Assembly: GCF_041270065.1 (NCBI RefSeq)
Contig: NZ_CP065958.1
Coordinates: forward strand, 2,232,001-2,296,000
Length of the DNA: 64,000 nt
Origin: Streptomyces fradiae
GTDB lineage: Bacteria; Actinomycetota; Actinomycetes; Streptomycetales; Streptomycetaceae
Direction of reading: 5' to 3'
Under the pieces are notes generated by a model. That model had not been told where the DNA came from and ran no database searches. It saw nothing but the letters and a program-made list of their open reading frames with translations. The position numbers and the translations under genes were made by a program. Of this stretch, positions 8,810 through 16,938 are shown one piece after another (positions within the stretch are counted from its first letter, which is position 1; each line of letters opens with the position of its first letter).

Positions 8810-9577
8810 GTGCTCGTCCTGTTGCCGCCCTCCGAAGGCAAGGCCTCCTCGGGGCGCGGGGCGCCGCTCATGCCCGAGGGGTTGTCGCTGCCGGGGCTCG
8901 CGGAGGCGCGGGCGGCCGTGCTCGACGAACTGGTCGAGCTGTGCGCCGCCGACGAGGAGAAGGCGCGCGAGGTGCTCGGCCTGAGCGAGGGGCTGCGCGG
9001 CGAGGTCGCCAAGAACACCGAGCTGCGGACGGCCGGGGCGCGGCCCGCCGGCGAGATCTACACCGGGGTCCTGTACGACGCCCTCGGCCTGGCCACGCTC
9101 GACGCGGCCGCCCGCCGGCGCGCGGGGCGCTCGCTGCTCGTCTTCTCCGGGCTGTGGGGCGCGGTGCGGGTGACCGACCGGATCCCCTCGTACCGCTGCT
9201 CGATGGGGGTGAAGCTGCCGGGCCTCGGCGCGCTCGGTACGCACTGGCGCGGGGCGATGGCGGACGTCCTGCCGGAGGCGGCGGGCAACGGCCTGGTCCT
9301 GGACCTGCGCTCCGCGGCGTACGCGGCGGCGTGGAAGCCGAAGGGCGAACTGGCGGCGCGGACGGCGACGGTGCGGGTGCTGCACGCGCCGACCCGGAAG
9401 GTGGTCAGCCACTTCAACAAGGCGACGAAGGGCCGGATCGTCCGCAGTCTGCTTGAGGCGGGCGCTGCGCCGGCGGGGGTGCCGGAGCTGGTGACGGCGC
9501 TGCGGGACCTCGGGTATGTGGTGGAGGAGACGGGGAAGCCGGGCGCGCTCGACGTTCTCGTCGACGAGATCCACTGA
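8810..9577 (+). CDS. yaaA: Peroxide-stress protein YaaA family (DUF328/UPF0246)
   Basis: 255 residues. The N-terminal LLPPSEGK motif and the later RSAAYAA and HFNKATKGRIVR segments are the hallmarks of the YaaA family, whose E. coli member limits free iron and oxidative damage by H2O2. The GTG at 8810 is chosen because GAAGGAG lies eight bases before it; the open frame extends much further upstream without a start signal. It is a single cytoplasmic domain. The molecular activity of the family is still poorly defined. Confidence 0.88.
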   Translation: MLVLLPPSEGKASSGRGAPLMPEGLSLPGLAEARAAVLDELVELCAADEEKAREVLGLSEGLRGEVAKNTELRTAGARPAGEIYTGVLYDALGLATLDAAARRRAGRSLLVFSGLWGAVRVTDRIPSYRCSMGVKLPGLGALGTHWRGAMADVLPEAAGNGLVLDLRSAAYAAAWKPKGELAARTATVRVLHAPTRKVVSHFNKATKGRIVRSLLEAGAAPAGVPELVTALRDLGYVVEETGKPGALDVLVDEIH

Positions 9578-9630
9578 GGGATCCCCTGATCCTGGCCTCC
9601 TAGCAGGCACAACTTGCACAACTTCACAGC

Positions 9631-9649
9631 CGTTGCATCATGCGCAACG
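9631..9649. promoter_or_regulatory. Dyad with TTGCA-rich surroundings upstream of eda
   Basis: CGTTGC at 9631-9636 and GCAACG at 9644-9649 form an inverted repeat, with a nested GCAT-C-ATGC dyad between them. Extra TTGCA or GTTGCA half-sites lie at about 9614 and 9653. It sits 41 bases before the eda start, in the promoter position. The cognate regulator is not evident in this window. Confidence 0.5.
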
Positions 9650-9689
9650 CTCGTTGCACGCACCGCCTGCCGTCGGCAGGATGGGGCGC

Positions 9690-10316
9690 ATGACGAGCGT
9701 GCTTGACCTTGCCCCCGTCGCCCCCGTCGTCCCGGTCGTCGTGATCGATGACGCCGCCGACGCCGTGCCGCTGGCCCGCGCCCTGGTGGCCGGCGGTCTG
9801 CCGCTGATCGAGGTGACCCTGCGCACCCCGGCCGCGCTCGACGCGATCCGGGCGATCGGCGCGGAGGTGCCGGAGGCGGTGGTCGGCGCGGGCACGGTCG
9901 TCTCCGCCGCCGGGGTCGCGAACGCGGCCGGCGCGGGCGCCCGCTTCCTGGTCAGCCCCGGCTGGACCGACGGGCTGCTCGACGCGATGCGCGGCTCGGG
10001 CGTGCCGTTCCTGCCGGGTGTGTCGACGACCTCGGAGGTGGTGGCGCTGCTCGAACGCGGGGTGACGGACATGAAGTTCTTCCCGGCGGAGGCGGCCGGC
10101 GGCGTCCCGTACCTCAGGTCGCTCTCCGGGCCGCTCCCGCAGGCCCGGTTCTGCCCGACCGGCGGCGTCTCGCTCGCCTCGGCGCCGTCCTATCTGGCCC
10201 TGCCGAACGTCGCCTGCGTCGGCGGTACGTGGATGCTGCCCGCCGACGCCCTCGCCGCCCGGGACTGGGCGCGGGTCGAGTCGCTGGCCCGCGAGGCGGC
10301 GGCGCTGGCCGGCTGA
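9690..10316 (+). CDS. eda: 2-keto-3-deoxy-6-phosphogluconate / 4-hydroxy-2-oxoglutarate aldolase
   Basis: 208 residues, the normal length for a class I KDPG aldolase. Catalytic features are visible: the Glu in the IEVTLR strand, the AGTV motif, and the Schiff-base Lys in DMKFFPAEA, followed by a CPTGGV phosphate-binding loop. It cleaves KDPG to pyruvate and glyceraldehyde 3-phosphate (Entner-Doudoroff or uronic-acid routes). The ATG at 9690 fits the spacing from GGCAGG; an in-frame ATG at 9681 is too close to it. No dehydratase (edd) gene is adjacent. Confidence 0.9.
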   Translation: MTSVLDLAPVAPVVPVVVIDDAADAVPLARALVAGGLPLIEVTLRTPAALDAIRAIGAEVPEAVVGAGTVVSAAGVANAAGAGARFLVSPGWTDGLLDAMRGSGVPFLPGVSTTSEVVALLERGVTDMKFFPAEAAGGVPYLRSLSGPLPQARFCPTGGVSLASAPSYLALPNVACVGGTWMLPADALAARDWARVESLAREAAALAG

Positions 10317-10324
10317 GGCCGGCC
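10307..10324. terminator. Short hairpin at the eda stop
   Basis: GGCCGGC and GCCGGCC pair over a TGAG loop that includes the eda stop codon. It lies in the 18-base gap between the convergent eda and the exporter-like gene. The stem is seven pairs, so it is only a weak terminator candidate. Confidence 0.4.
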
Positions 10325-10334
10325 GCAGGACGGA

Positions 10335-11600
10335 TCACGCCGCCTCGGGGACGGCCTCCTCCTGCCGGGGCGGTTCGGGCTGCGGGGTGAAGCGGGCCAG
10401 GCCCCGGCGGTCGTAGTAGTGGGTCATGGCGAAGCCGAAGAGCAGCGCGCCGGCGAAACCGATCGCGATCATCGCCCAGGCGCGGGCGAGACCGGCGTCC
10501 GCGCGCGCGTCGAAGTAGAGGATGGCGCGGACGCCGTCGGTGAGCTGGCGCATCGGCTCGAAGATCGCGAGGAAGCGGTAGAAGGACGGGGTCGCCTGGA
10601 GCGGGATGGTGGCGCCCGAGGACGGCAGCGCGAGCGCGATGAAGACGAACATCGACACCAGCTGTCCGATGCCGCCGAAGGCCGCGTTGATGGCCTGGAC
10701 GCCGAGGCCGACGGCCACGGTCGCGCAGTACGAGAAGATCCACAGCAGCGGGAGGTGGTGCGCGTCCATGCCCAGGATCGTGATCGTGGAGAACATCAGG
10801 AGCGAAGTCGTCAGGAGCGCGATCCCGGCCGTCATCACCATCTTCAGGACCAGGGTCTGGGTGCGGCTGATCGGCACGGTCCGGTGGCGGGTGTGCCAGG
10901 GGCCGAGCTCGCTGTCCGCGTAGCCGAGGGCGGTGTCGACGCCGGTGTGGATGAGGTTGCCGCCGATGAAGCCGGAGAGCACGAGCAGCAGCGTGTAGTA
11001 GAAGGCGGTCAGGCCGAGTCCGCTGTGCCGGCCGATCGGGTTCCCGACCCGGGTGGTCACCTCGACCGGGTCCGCGAGCAGCACCTTCGTCGTCGGGTCC
11101 GGGGCGGACGCGGCGAGCCGCTGCCCGATGGTCGCGGAGGCGCGCTGGGCCACGACCTGGTTGATCTGGGCGGCCATGGAGGAGCCGAGGCTGCCGACGC
11201 CGGGGTTGGTGAGCACGGTCAGGGTCGGCCGGGCGGTGGCCCGACGGGTCGTCAGGGCCTGGGCGGCGGCGCTGAAGTCGGGCGGCACGAACAGCGCCCC
11301 GTACACCTTCCCGGACGCGAGGTCGTCCTCGGCCCGCGCCCGCCCGACGATCCGCCACTCGACGCTGTCCGGGCGGGCGGCCTTGCCGAGCGAGTCGGTG
11401 ATCTCCTTGCCGAGCGGGCCGCGGTCCTCGTCGACGACGGCGATCGGGAGCCGGTGCAGGTCGTCGTTGGGGCTCAGGATGCCGCCCAGGTAGAGCAGGG
11501 CGAGGACCATGGTGACGAGCCCGCTGAGGACGGTCGGTACGAGCCAGAGCTTGGGGTTGCGGACGAGCGCGCCGGCGGGCCGGGGGGTCGCGGGGGCCAT
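10335..11600 (-). CDS. YhgE/Pip-type ABC-2-like membrane protein
   Basis: 421 residues. One N-terminal membrane segment (LWLVPTVLSGLVTMVLALLY region) is followed by a large extracytoplasmic domain of about 170 residues (PIAVVDEDRGPLGK, GALFVPPDFS) and then about five membrane helices in the C-terminal half. This is the pattern of the YhgE/Pip and ABC-2 permease superfamily, which includes phage-infection proteins and drug or ESX-like exporters. No ATPase is adjacent. The ATG at 11600 has GGAG at suitable distance; an upstream ATG at 11654 lacks one. The transported substrate is unknown. Confidence 0.75.
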   Translation of the reverse strand: MAPATPRPAGALVRNPKLWLVPTVLSGLVTMVLALLYLGGILSPNDDLHRLPIAVVDEDRGPLGKEITDSLGKAARPDSVEWRIVGRARAEDDLASGKVYGALFVPPDFSAAAQALTTRRATARPTLTVLTNPGVGSLGSSMAAQINQVVAQRASATIGQRLAASAPDPTTKVLLADPVEVTTRVGNPIGRHSGLGLTAFYYTLLLVLSGFIGGNLIHTGVDTALGYADSELGPWHTRHRTVPISRTQTLVLKMVMTAGIALLTTSLLMFSTITILGMDAHHLPLLWIFSYCATVAVGLGVQAINAAFGGIGQLVSMFVFIALALPSSGATIPLQATPSFYRFLAIFEPMRQLTDGVRAILYFDARADAGLARAWAMIAIGFAGALLFGFAMTHYYDRRGLARFTPQPEPPRQEEAVPEAA

Positions 11601-11698
11601 GGTTCTCCACGGGGGCTGGGGGCGGACCGGTGGGGGGATCTGTCCGGTGCCCATGGTCGGTGCCGGGCCGCCCGTAACCCCGTATTGACGCCCTGGCG

Positions 11699-12547
11699 CT
11701 AGTCGGTGTTCTCGGTCTCCTCGGGGAAGGCCACCCGGGTGTGGTCGGCGATCGGCCGGTAACCGAGGCGCTGGTAGAGGGCGTTGCTGGTCGGGTTCGC
11801 GCGGTCGGTGAAGAGCAGCACCTGTGCGGCGCCGGCCGCGCGGGCGGCCCGGCCGGCCTCGGTGGTCACGGCTCCGGCGTAGCCCCGGGCGCGGTGGGCG
11901 GGCGGGGTGTAGACGAGCGAGACGCGGGCCTGGCCGGCGGCGGGCCGCGAGAAGCTCGCCATCGCGACGGGCCGGCCGTCCGTCTCCCAGAACCGGAGCC
12001 GGCCCTCCCGGACCATCGCCTCGGCGGGCGCGGAGTAGTCGGCGCCGGGGTCCTCCCCGACGTCCCCGGCGTACGCGCTCATCCACTCCAGGAGCAGCGG
12101 TACGTCGCCGGGTACGGCGCTCCGGGCGGCGCCGGGCGGTACGGGCCGGGGCGCGGTCAGCTCGCCGAGCCGGAACAGGCGCAGCCGCATCGAGGTGCGG
12201 GCGACCCGGCCGGTGGCGGCGGCGAAGGGCGCGGCGAACGCGTCGACCGTCGCGGCCTCGCCGCGCGCCTCCCGGACTGCGTGCCCCGTCTCGGGCAGCG
12301 CGGCCGCGAGCGCGCGGGCGGCAGCGTCCTGCATCACGCCGAGCAGCAGCATCCCGGGTCCGTCCACGAGCAGACAGGCCCCGCTCACCGCCCCGTCCGC
12401 CTCCCCCTGGCCCATCCACCAGCCGCGGGTGGTGCCGGGGGCGTCGAGCAGGGTGAGCAGCCCGGTGTTCCGCTCCGGTGCGGCGGCCACGAAGTCCCGG
12501 GCGGCGTCCGGGAAGGCGGCCGGGTCGGTGGTGAAGTGCCAGCTCAT
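11699..12547 (-). CDS. GNAT-family N-acetyltransferase
   Basis: 282 residues. The N-terminal half is divergent, and the C-terminal half is a GNAT domain: motif A with the acetyl-CoA pyrophosphate loop appears as VYTPPAHRARGYAGAVT (about residues 212-228), and motif B as the NALYQRLGY segment near residue 258. It transfers an acetyl group to an unidentified amine. It is separated by about 100 bases from the downstream membrane-protein gene on the same strand, so co-transcription is possible but not shown. Confidence 0.82.
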   Translation of the reverse strand: MSWHFTTDPAAFPDAARDFVAAAPERNTGLLTLLDAPGTTRGWWMGQGEADGAVSGACLLVDGPGMLLLGVMQDAAARALAAALPETGHAVREARGEAATVDAFAAPFAAATGRVARTSMRLRLFRLGELTAPRPVPPGAARSAVPGDVPLLLEWMSAYAGDVGEDPGADYSAPAEAMVREGRLRFWETDGRPVAMASFSRPAAGQARVSLVYTPPAHRARGYAGAVTTEAGRAARAAGAAQVLLFTDRANPTSNALYQRLGYRPIADHTRVAFPEETENTD

Positions 12548-12614
12548 GCCGCGATGTTGGTACGGCCCGGGGCGCGGGTCCAGCGCTTTTGCGGCCGGGC
12601 GCTACGGACAGGAC

Positions 12615-13974
12615 CTAGCGGAGGTGGGAGGTGTCGTTGAGCAGCCGCACCGAGGCGTTGCCGTCCGCGTAGTACGCCACCGCCGACAGCGAGGCGGCGG
12701 ACAGCTCCATCCGGAACAGCGACTCCGGCGGGGCGCCGAGGGCGAGCCGTACCAGGGTCTTGATGGGGGTGACATGGGTGACGAGCAGCACCGTGCGGCC
12801 CGCGTGCGCGGCGGCGAGCCGGTCCCGGGTCACGGCGACCCGGCGGGCCACCGTGGCGAAGCTCTCGCCGCCGCCGGTCGGGGCGGCCTTCGGCGAGGCG
12901 AGCCAGGCGTCCAGGTCGTCCTTGTACCGCTCGCGCACCTCCGCGAACGTCAGCCCCTCCCACGCGCCGAAGTCGGTCTCCCGCAGCCCCTGCTCGATCC
13001 GCACGTCCAGGCCCAGCCGCGCGGCCACGGCCTGCGCGGTCTGCCGGCAGCGGGTCAGCGGCGAACTGACGATCTCCTGGATCGTCCCCCGCGCGGCCAG
13101 CGCCGCCGCGACGGCCTCCGCCTGCCGCACCCCGGCCGCCGACAGCTCCGGATCCGACCCCCCACTCCCCGAGAACCGCTTCTCGGGCGTCAACGCCGTC
13201 TCCCCGTGCCGCAACAACACGAACGTCGCCGGCGCCCCCATGTCGGGGCCCGACCAGCCGGGGGCGGTGGGCGTGGCGGGCGCCTGGGCGGCGGCCCGGC
13301 GGCCCGCCTCCGCCTCGAAGTCGCCGCTCGTGGCCGCCTCGCGGTCGGCCTCCGCCGCGGCCGAGAGGGACGCGCGGGCCTGGGCGGCGAGGGTCTCGTC
13401 GGGGGCGGACAGGCCCTCGGGTTCGGGCTCCGGCTCGGGGCGGGTGCTCGCGAGGGCGGCGCGGGCACGGGCGGCGCCGGCCGTCGCGTCGCCCGCGGCG
13501 GCGCGGGGCCGCGGCGAGGTCGGCGGTCGGGGCGAGGGCCGCGGTGGAGGGGGACCACTGCTCGCCGCGCCGACCGGCGTCCATCGCCTCGTTGGCGAGC
13601 CGGTCCGCGTGCTTGTTGCGCTCGCGCGGGATCCACTCGTAGCGCACGCGGCCGGCCGGGAAGACCCGGGCGGCCTCGGCGGCGAGCGGCTTCATGTCGG
13701 GGTGCTTGATCTTCCAGCGGCCGGACATCTGCTCGACGACCAGCTTGGAGTCCATGCGGACGTGCACCGTGGCGTCGGGAAAGAGCTCCAGGGCGGCCCG
13801 CAGACCGGCCACCAGGCCCTTGTACTCGGCCACGTTGTTCGTGGCGACGCCGATGAACTCGGCGCGCTCGGCCAGGGTCTCGCCCGTGGCCGGGTCGAGG
13901 ACCACCGCGCCGTAGCCGGCGGGGCCCGGGTTGCCCCGGGAGCCGCCGTCGGCCTCGACCACGAGCTCGCGCAT
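12615..13974 (-). CDS. Bifunctional RNase H / histidine phosphatase, broken by a frameshift
   Basis: The N-terminal part from the ATG at 13974 is an RNase HI domain: VVEADGGSRGNPGPAGYGAV, the NNVAEYKGL and RMDSKLVVEQMSG segments and the HADRLANEAMD motif, with the acidic catalytic residues present. The C-terminal part (12615-13241) is a phosphoglycerate-mutase-like phosphatase: LLRHGETALTPEKRFSG, ETDFGAWEG, and a THVTPIK histidine. The two halves are in different frames; the span of 1360 bases leaves one base over. Reading the linker in the phosphatase frame gives a normal Ala/Glu-rich linker back to about 13505, and removing one C from the C4 run at 13505-13508 would join the frames. In related actinomycetes this is one protein. 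The gene is either a pseudogene, a sequencing error, or now encodes two polypeptides (the phosphatase has an internal ATG at 13241). It overlaps the upstream stop (TAATG). Confidence 0.82.
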
Positions 13975-14717
13975 TACAGGCCGGACTCCGACGTACGGAC
14001 CAGGATCCGGCGGCAGTTCTCGCAGCGCACGACCGCGTCCGCGGCGGCGGCCCGCACCTCGTTGAGCTCGGTGATGTTGAGCTCGATGTGGCAGCCCTCG
14101 CACTTGCGCTGGTAGAGCCGGGCCGCGCCGACGCCGCCCTGCTGCTCGCGCAGCTTCTCGTACAGCTTCAGGAGGTCGGCCGGGACCGTACCGGCGACGA
14201 GCTCGCGCTCCTTGGTGACGGAGGCGGCCTCGTCGTCGAGCCCGGCCTGGGCGGTGTCGCGGCGGGCGGTGGCGTCGTCGACCTTGGCCTGGACTGCGGC
14301 GACCCGGCCGGTCAGCTCGGCGACCCGCTCCTGGGCGGACTCGCGGCGCTCCATGACCTCGAGGACGATCTCCTCCAGGTCGCCCTGGCGCTTGGCGAGC
14401 GAGGTGATCTCGCGCTGGAGGTTCTCCAGGTCCTTCGGGGAGGACACGGCGCCGGAGTCGAGGCGCTGCTGGTCGCGGGCGGCGCGCTGGCGCACCTGGT
14501 CGACGTCCTGCTCCGCCTTGGTCTGCTCGCGGGCGCAGTCGCTCTCCTCGGTCTGCGCGGCGACGAGCAGGTCGCGCAGCTGGGTGAGGTCCTTGTTCAG
14601 CGACTCGATCTCGGCGTGCTCCGGCAGCGACTTGCGCTTGTGCGCGATCTGCTGGAGGCGCACGTCAAGCGCCTGGACGTCGAGAAGTCGGATCTGGTCG
14701 GCGGGCGCGGCGTTCAG
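13974..14717 (-). CDS. Zinc-ribbon protein with coiled-coil hairpin (C4-type, CT398-like)
   Basis: About 247 residues. Residues 1-190 are heptad-rich and predicted to form a long coiled-coil hairpin. The C-terminus has a C4 zinc ribbon: CEGC and CENC separated by about 20 residues. Such proteins are conserved in actinobacteria between a Nif3-like gene and the RNase H/phosphatase gene, and a nucleic-acid-binding role is suspected but unproven. The start appears to be a CTG at 14717: it overlaps the Nif3 stop (CTGA), keeps a GGAG seven bases upstream, and no ATG or GTG fits. The 3' end overlaps the next ATG by one base. Confidence 0.85.
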   Translation of the reverse strand: MNAAPADQIRLLDVQALDVRLQQIAHKRKSLPEHAEIESLNKDLTQLRDLLVAAQTEESDCAREQTKAEQDVDQVRQRAARDQQRLDSGAVSSPKDLENLQREITSLAKRQGDLEEIVLEVMERRESAQERVAELTGRVAAVQAKVDDATARRDTAQAGLDDEAASVTKERELVAGTVPADLLKLYEKLREQQGGVGAARLYQRKCEGCHIELNITELNEVRAAAADAVVRCENCRRILVRTSESGL

Positions 14718-15532
14718 TTGGGGGCTCCAGGAGAGGTGTGGTGGGCGGACCAGGGGTCGGTGACCGTCGTCGAGACATGGACCCGGAGGTCCCAGCCGTG
14801 ACGGTCGGAGATCGTGTCGAGCTGCGCGGCGGCCTGCTCGCACCAGGGCCATTCGGTGGCCCAGTGGGCGGCGTCGACGAGCCCGAGGGGAGAGTGCTGG
14901 GTGGCCTCGGAGGCCGGGTGGTGGCGCAGGTCGGCGGTGAGGAAGGCGTCCACCCCGGCTGCGCGGACGGCGCCGAAGAGGCTGTCGCCGGAGCCGCCGC
15001 TGACGGCGACCCGGCGCACCGGCAGCTCGGGGTCGCCGGCGACCCGGATGCCCTGCGCGGTGGAAGGCAGCCGCTTGGCGGCGCGCGCGGCGAACTCGGC
15101 CAGCGTCTCGGGCTGGTCCAGCTCGCAGATCCGGCCGAGACCGGTCTCGGGGACGAGGGGGCCGGTGACCCGCAGGTCGAGGGCGCCGGCGAGGGCGTCG
15201 GAGACGCCGGGCTCGGCGGTGTCGGCGTTGGTGTGCGCCACGTGCAGGGCGATGTCGTGCTTGATCAGGGTGTGCACGACCCGGCCCTTGAAGTGGCCGG
15301 CCGCCACCGTCGTCGTACCGCGCAGATAGAGCGGGTGGTGGGTGACGATCAGGTCGGCGCCGAGGCGGATCGCCTCTTCGGCGATCTCCTGGACGGGGTC
15401 GACCGCGAACAGGACGCGGGTGACCTGGGCGTCGGGGTCGCCGCAGACCGTGCCGACGGCGTCCCACGACTCGGCCCGCTCTGGCGGCCAGAGGGCGTCG
15501 AGCTCGGCGATGACTTCAGACAGACGGGGCAC
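14714..15532 (-). CDS. Nif3-like dinuclear metal centre protein (GTP cyclohydrolase I type 2 / YbgI family)
   Basis: About 272 residues. The metal-binding motif THHPLYLRG, the AHTNAD segment, and the C-terminal DAAHWATEWP region with its acidic metal ligand mark the Nif3/YbgI family, which forms toroidal hexamers with two metal ions per subunit. Its substrate is unsettled; the annotation as GTP cyclohydrolase type 2 applies to some members only. The GTG at 15532 (VPRLSEVIAEL) is chosen; the frame extends to a TTG at 15613, but that stretch is the repeat-containing promoter region. It heads a coupled operon with the zinc-ribbon and RNase H genes. Confidence 0.85.
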   Translation of the reverse strand: MPRLSEVIAELDALWPPERAESWDAVGTVCGDPDAQVTRVLFAVDPVQEIAEEAIRLGADLIVTHHPLYLRGTTTVAAGHFKGRVVHTLIKHDIALHVAHTNADTAEPGVSDALAGALDLRVTGPLVPETGLGRICELDQPETLAEFAARAAKRLPSTAQGIRVAGDPELPVRRVAVSGGSGDSLFGAVRAAGVDAFLTADLRHHPASEATQHSPLGLVDAAHWATEWPWCEQAAAQLDTISDRHGWDLRVHVSTTVTDPWSAHHTSPGAPN

Positions 15533-15573
15533 GAGGGAAAGGCTACCTGCCCCTCGTGCCCCGCCGTTCTTGC

Positions 15574-15613
15574 CTGTGGACAACCCGGGGCCGGTCCCTG
15601 CCCCTGTGGACAA
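15574..15613. promoter_or_regulatory. Two identical DnaA-box-like sequences
   Basis: CTGTGGACAA occurs at 15574-15583 and again at 15604-15613, that is, TTGTCCACAG on the minus strand, in the same orientation and exactly 30 bases apart. TTGTCCACA is the preferred DnaA box of streptomycetes. They lie in the promoter region of the Nif3-like gene. No other origin hallmark is present, so a transcriptional or titration role is more plausible than an origin. Confidence 0.5.
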
Positions 15614-15647
15614 CCCCGACCGGCCCCGGCCCCCCGGTCCGTCCGTG

Positions 15648-16688
15648 CTACTTCTTCACCAGGTCGGCGCGCAGGTCGTCGAGCACGCTGTTCGCCGCCG
15701 TCACGCCGAGGCCCAGGTACCAGGTCTCGTCCGGCACGTCCTTGGCCTGGCCGGCCTTGACCGCCTTGAGGTTCTTCCAGAGCGGGTTGGCCTGGGCGGT
15801 GTCGCGCTTGGTGGCCTTGGCGTCGCCGTACACGCCGGTGAAGATCCAGTCGCCGTCGGCCTGGTCGATCTTCTCCGGGCTGACCTCGACGGCGAGGTCG
15901 TTCACCTGCTGGTTCGCGGGGCGCGGCAGGCCGGCGTCTTCAAGGATGGTGCCGATGAAGGAGGCCTTCGCGTAGAGGCGGATCTTGCCCGGGAGGTAGC
16001 GGACCATGGAGATGGTCGGCTTGTTCGGGCCGATGTCCGTGCCGAGCTGCTTCGCCTTGGTCTCGTAGGCGGCGAGCTTCGCCTTCGCCTCGGCGGTCCG
16101 GTCGAGCGCGGCGGCGTTGAGGAGGTAGTTCTCCTTCCAGGTGAAGCCCGGGCGGATGGAGAACACGGTCGGCGCGATCTTCGACAGCTCGTCGTACTTG
16201 TCGGCGGCGCGCAGCTGGCTGCCGAGGATCAGATCGGGTTCGAGGTTGGCGATGGCCTCGAGGTTGAGGTTGTTGATGGTGCCGACGTTCTTGGGCTCGC
16301 CGGCGTCCTTCTTCAGATACGTGGGGATGCCATCGTCCCCCTCGGACGGAGCAAAGCCGACCGGCTTGATGCCGAGGGAGACGACGTTGTCGAGCTCGCC
16401 GACGTCGAGGACGACGACCCGCTTGGGGGCGGACTTGATCTCCGTCTTCCCGAGCGCGTGGGTGAGGGTGCGCGGGAACTGGCCGGGCTTGGCGTCGGTG
16501 CCCAGGGCGGCGGTCTTCGCGGCGGCGTCGCCGAAGTCCTTGCCGCCGACGGCGACGTCCTTCTTCTTGCCGCCCTCGTCCTTCTTGGCACCGTCCGAGC
16601 TGCCGTCACCTCCTCCGCAGGCCGCGAGAGCGAGCGCGGCGGCGAGGCTGAGGGCGGCGGCTGCGGTGCCGCGGCGGCGAAGGGACAT
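15648..16688 (-). CDS. Iron-siderophore-binding lipoprotein (FecB/FepB type)
   Basis: 346 residues. The signal peptide ends in a lipobox LAAC (Cys about residue 24) followed by a Gly/Ser/Lys-rich linker. The mature protein shows the helical-backbone substrate-binding fold: KRVVVLDVGELDNVVSLGIKPVG, then NLEAIANLEPDLILG, and the C-terminal LYAKASFIGTILEDAGL segment. These are typical of ferric-siderophore receptors of ABC importers. No permease or ATPase lies beside it, so it is an orphan binder that works with a transporter elsewhere. The iron box upstream predicts derepression under iron starvation. Confidence 0.88.
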   Translation of the reverse strand: MSLRRRGTAAAALSLAAALALAACGGGDGSSDGAKKDEGGKKKDVAVGGKDFGDAAAKTAALGTDAKPGQFPRTLTHALGKTEIKSAPKRVVVLDVGELDNVVSLGIKPVGFAPSEGDDGIPTYLKKDAGEPKNVGTINNLNLEAIANLEPDLILGSQLRAADKYDELSKIAPTVFSIRPGFTWKENYLLNAAALDRTAEAKAKLAAYETKAKQLGTDIGPNKPTISMVRYLPGKIRLYAKASFIGTILEDAGLPRPANQQVNDLAVEVSPEKIDQADGDWIFTGVYGDAKATKRDTAQANPLWKNLKAVKAGQAKDVPDETWYLGLGVTAANSVLDDLRADLVKK

Positions 16689-16776
16689 GCGGGGTCTCCT
16701 GTACGCGTACGGGGTGGACGGCGCCGCCGCGGAAGTACGGCAGCCGGCGACCCGTCAGCGGACGGATCGCTTCCAC

Positions 16777-16795
16777 TTAGGGTCGCCTTACCTTA
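16777..16795. promoter_or_regulatory. Iron box (DmdR/IdeR-type operator)
   Basis: TTAGGGTCGCCTTACCTTA here, read on the minus strand as TAAGGTAAGGCGACCCTAA, matches the 19-base iron-box consensus TTAGGTTAGGCTMACCTAA at most positions. It lies 89-107 bases upstream of the siderophore-binding lipoprotein gene. It predicts repression by iron-loaded DmdR1 (the streptomycete DtxR/IdeR homologue). Confidence 0.8.
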
Positions 16796-16938
16796 CCTAT
16801 CCCTGGCCCCGCCAGCACAACCCGCCCCCGCCGCTCGACGGAATCCCCGGACCGCCACCCATTGGGGTGAAGAGAGGTGACTCGTGTTGTTCGGCTGGAA
16901 GTGCGAAAACTAGCTTCGTAGCCGGAGGTGACGAGCCG

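Noticed and set aside
9681..9689. ATG at 9681 as start of eda
   Set aside because: The only plausible ribosome site ends directly before it, so the ATG nine bases later fits better.
12544..13500. Continuation of the RNase H frame beyond the linker to a stop at 12544
   Set aside because: Beyond about 13505 this frame is Arg/Pro-rich shadow of the phosphatase domain, which is coded in another frame.
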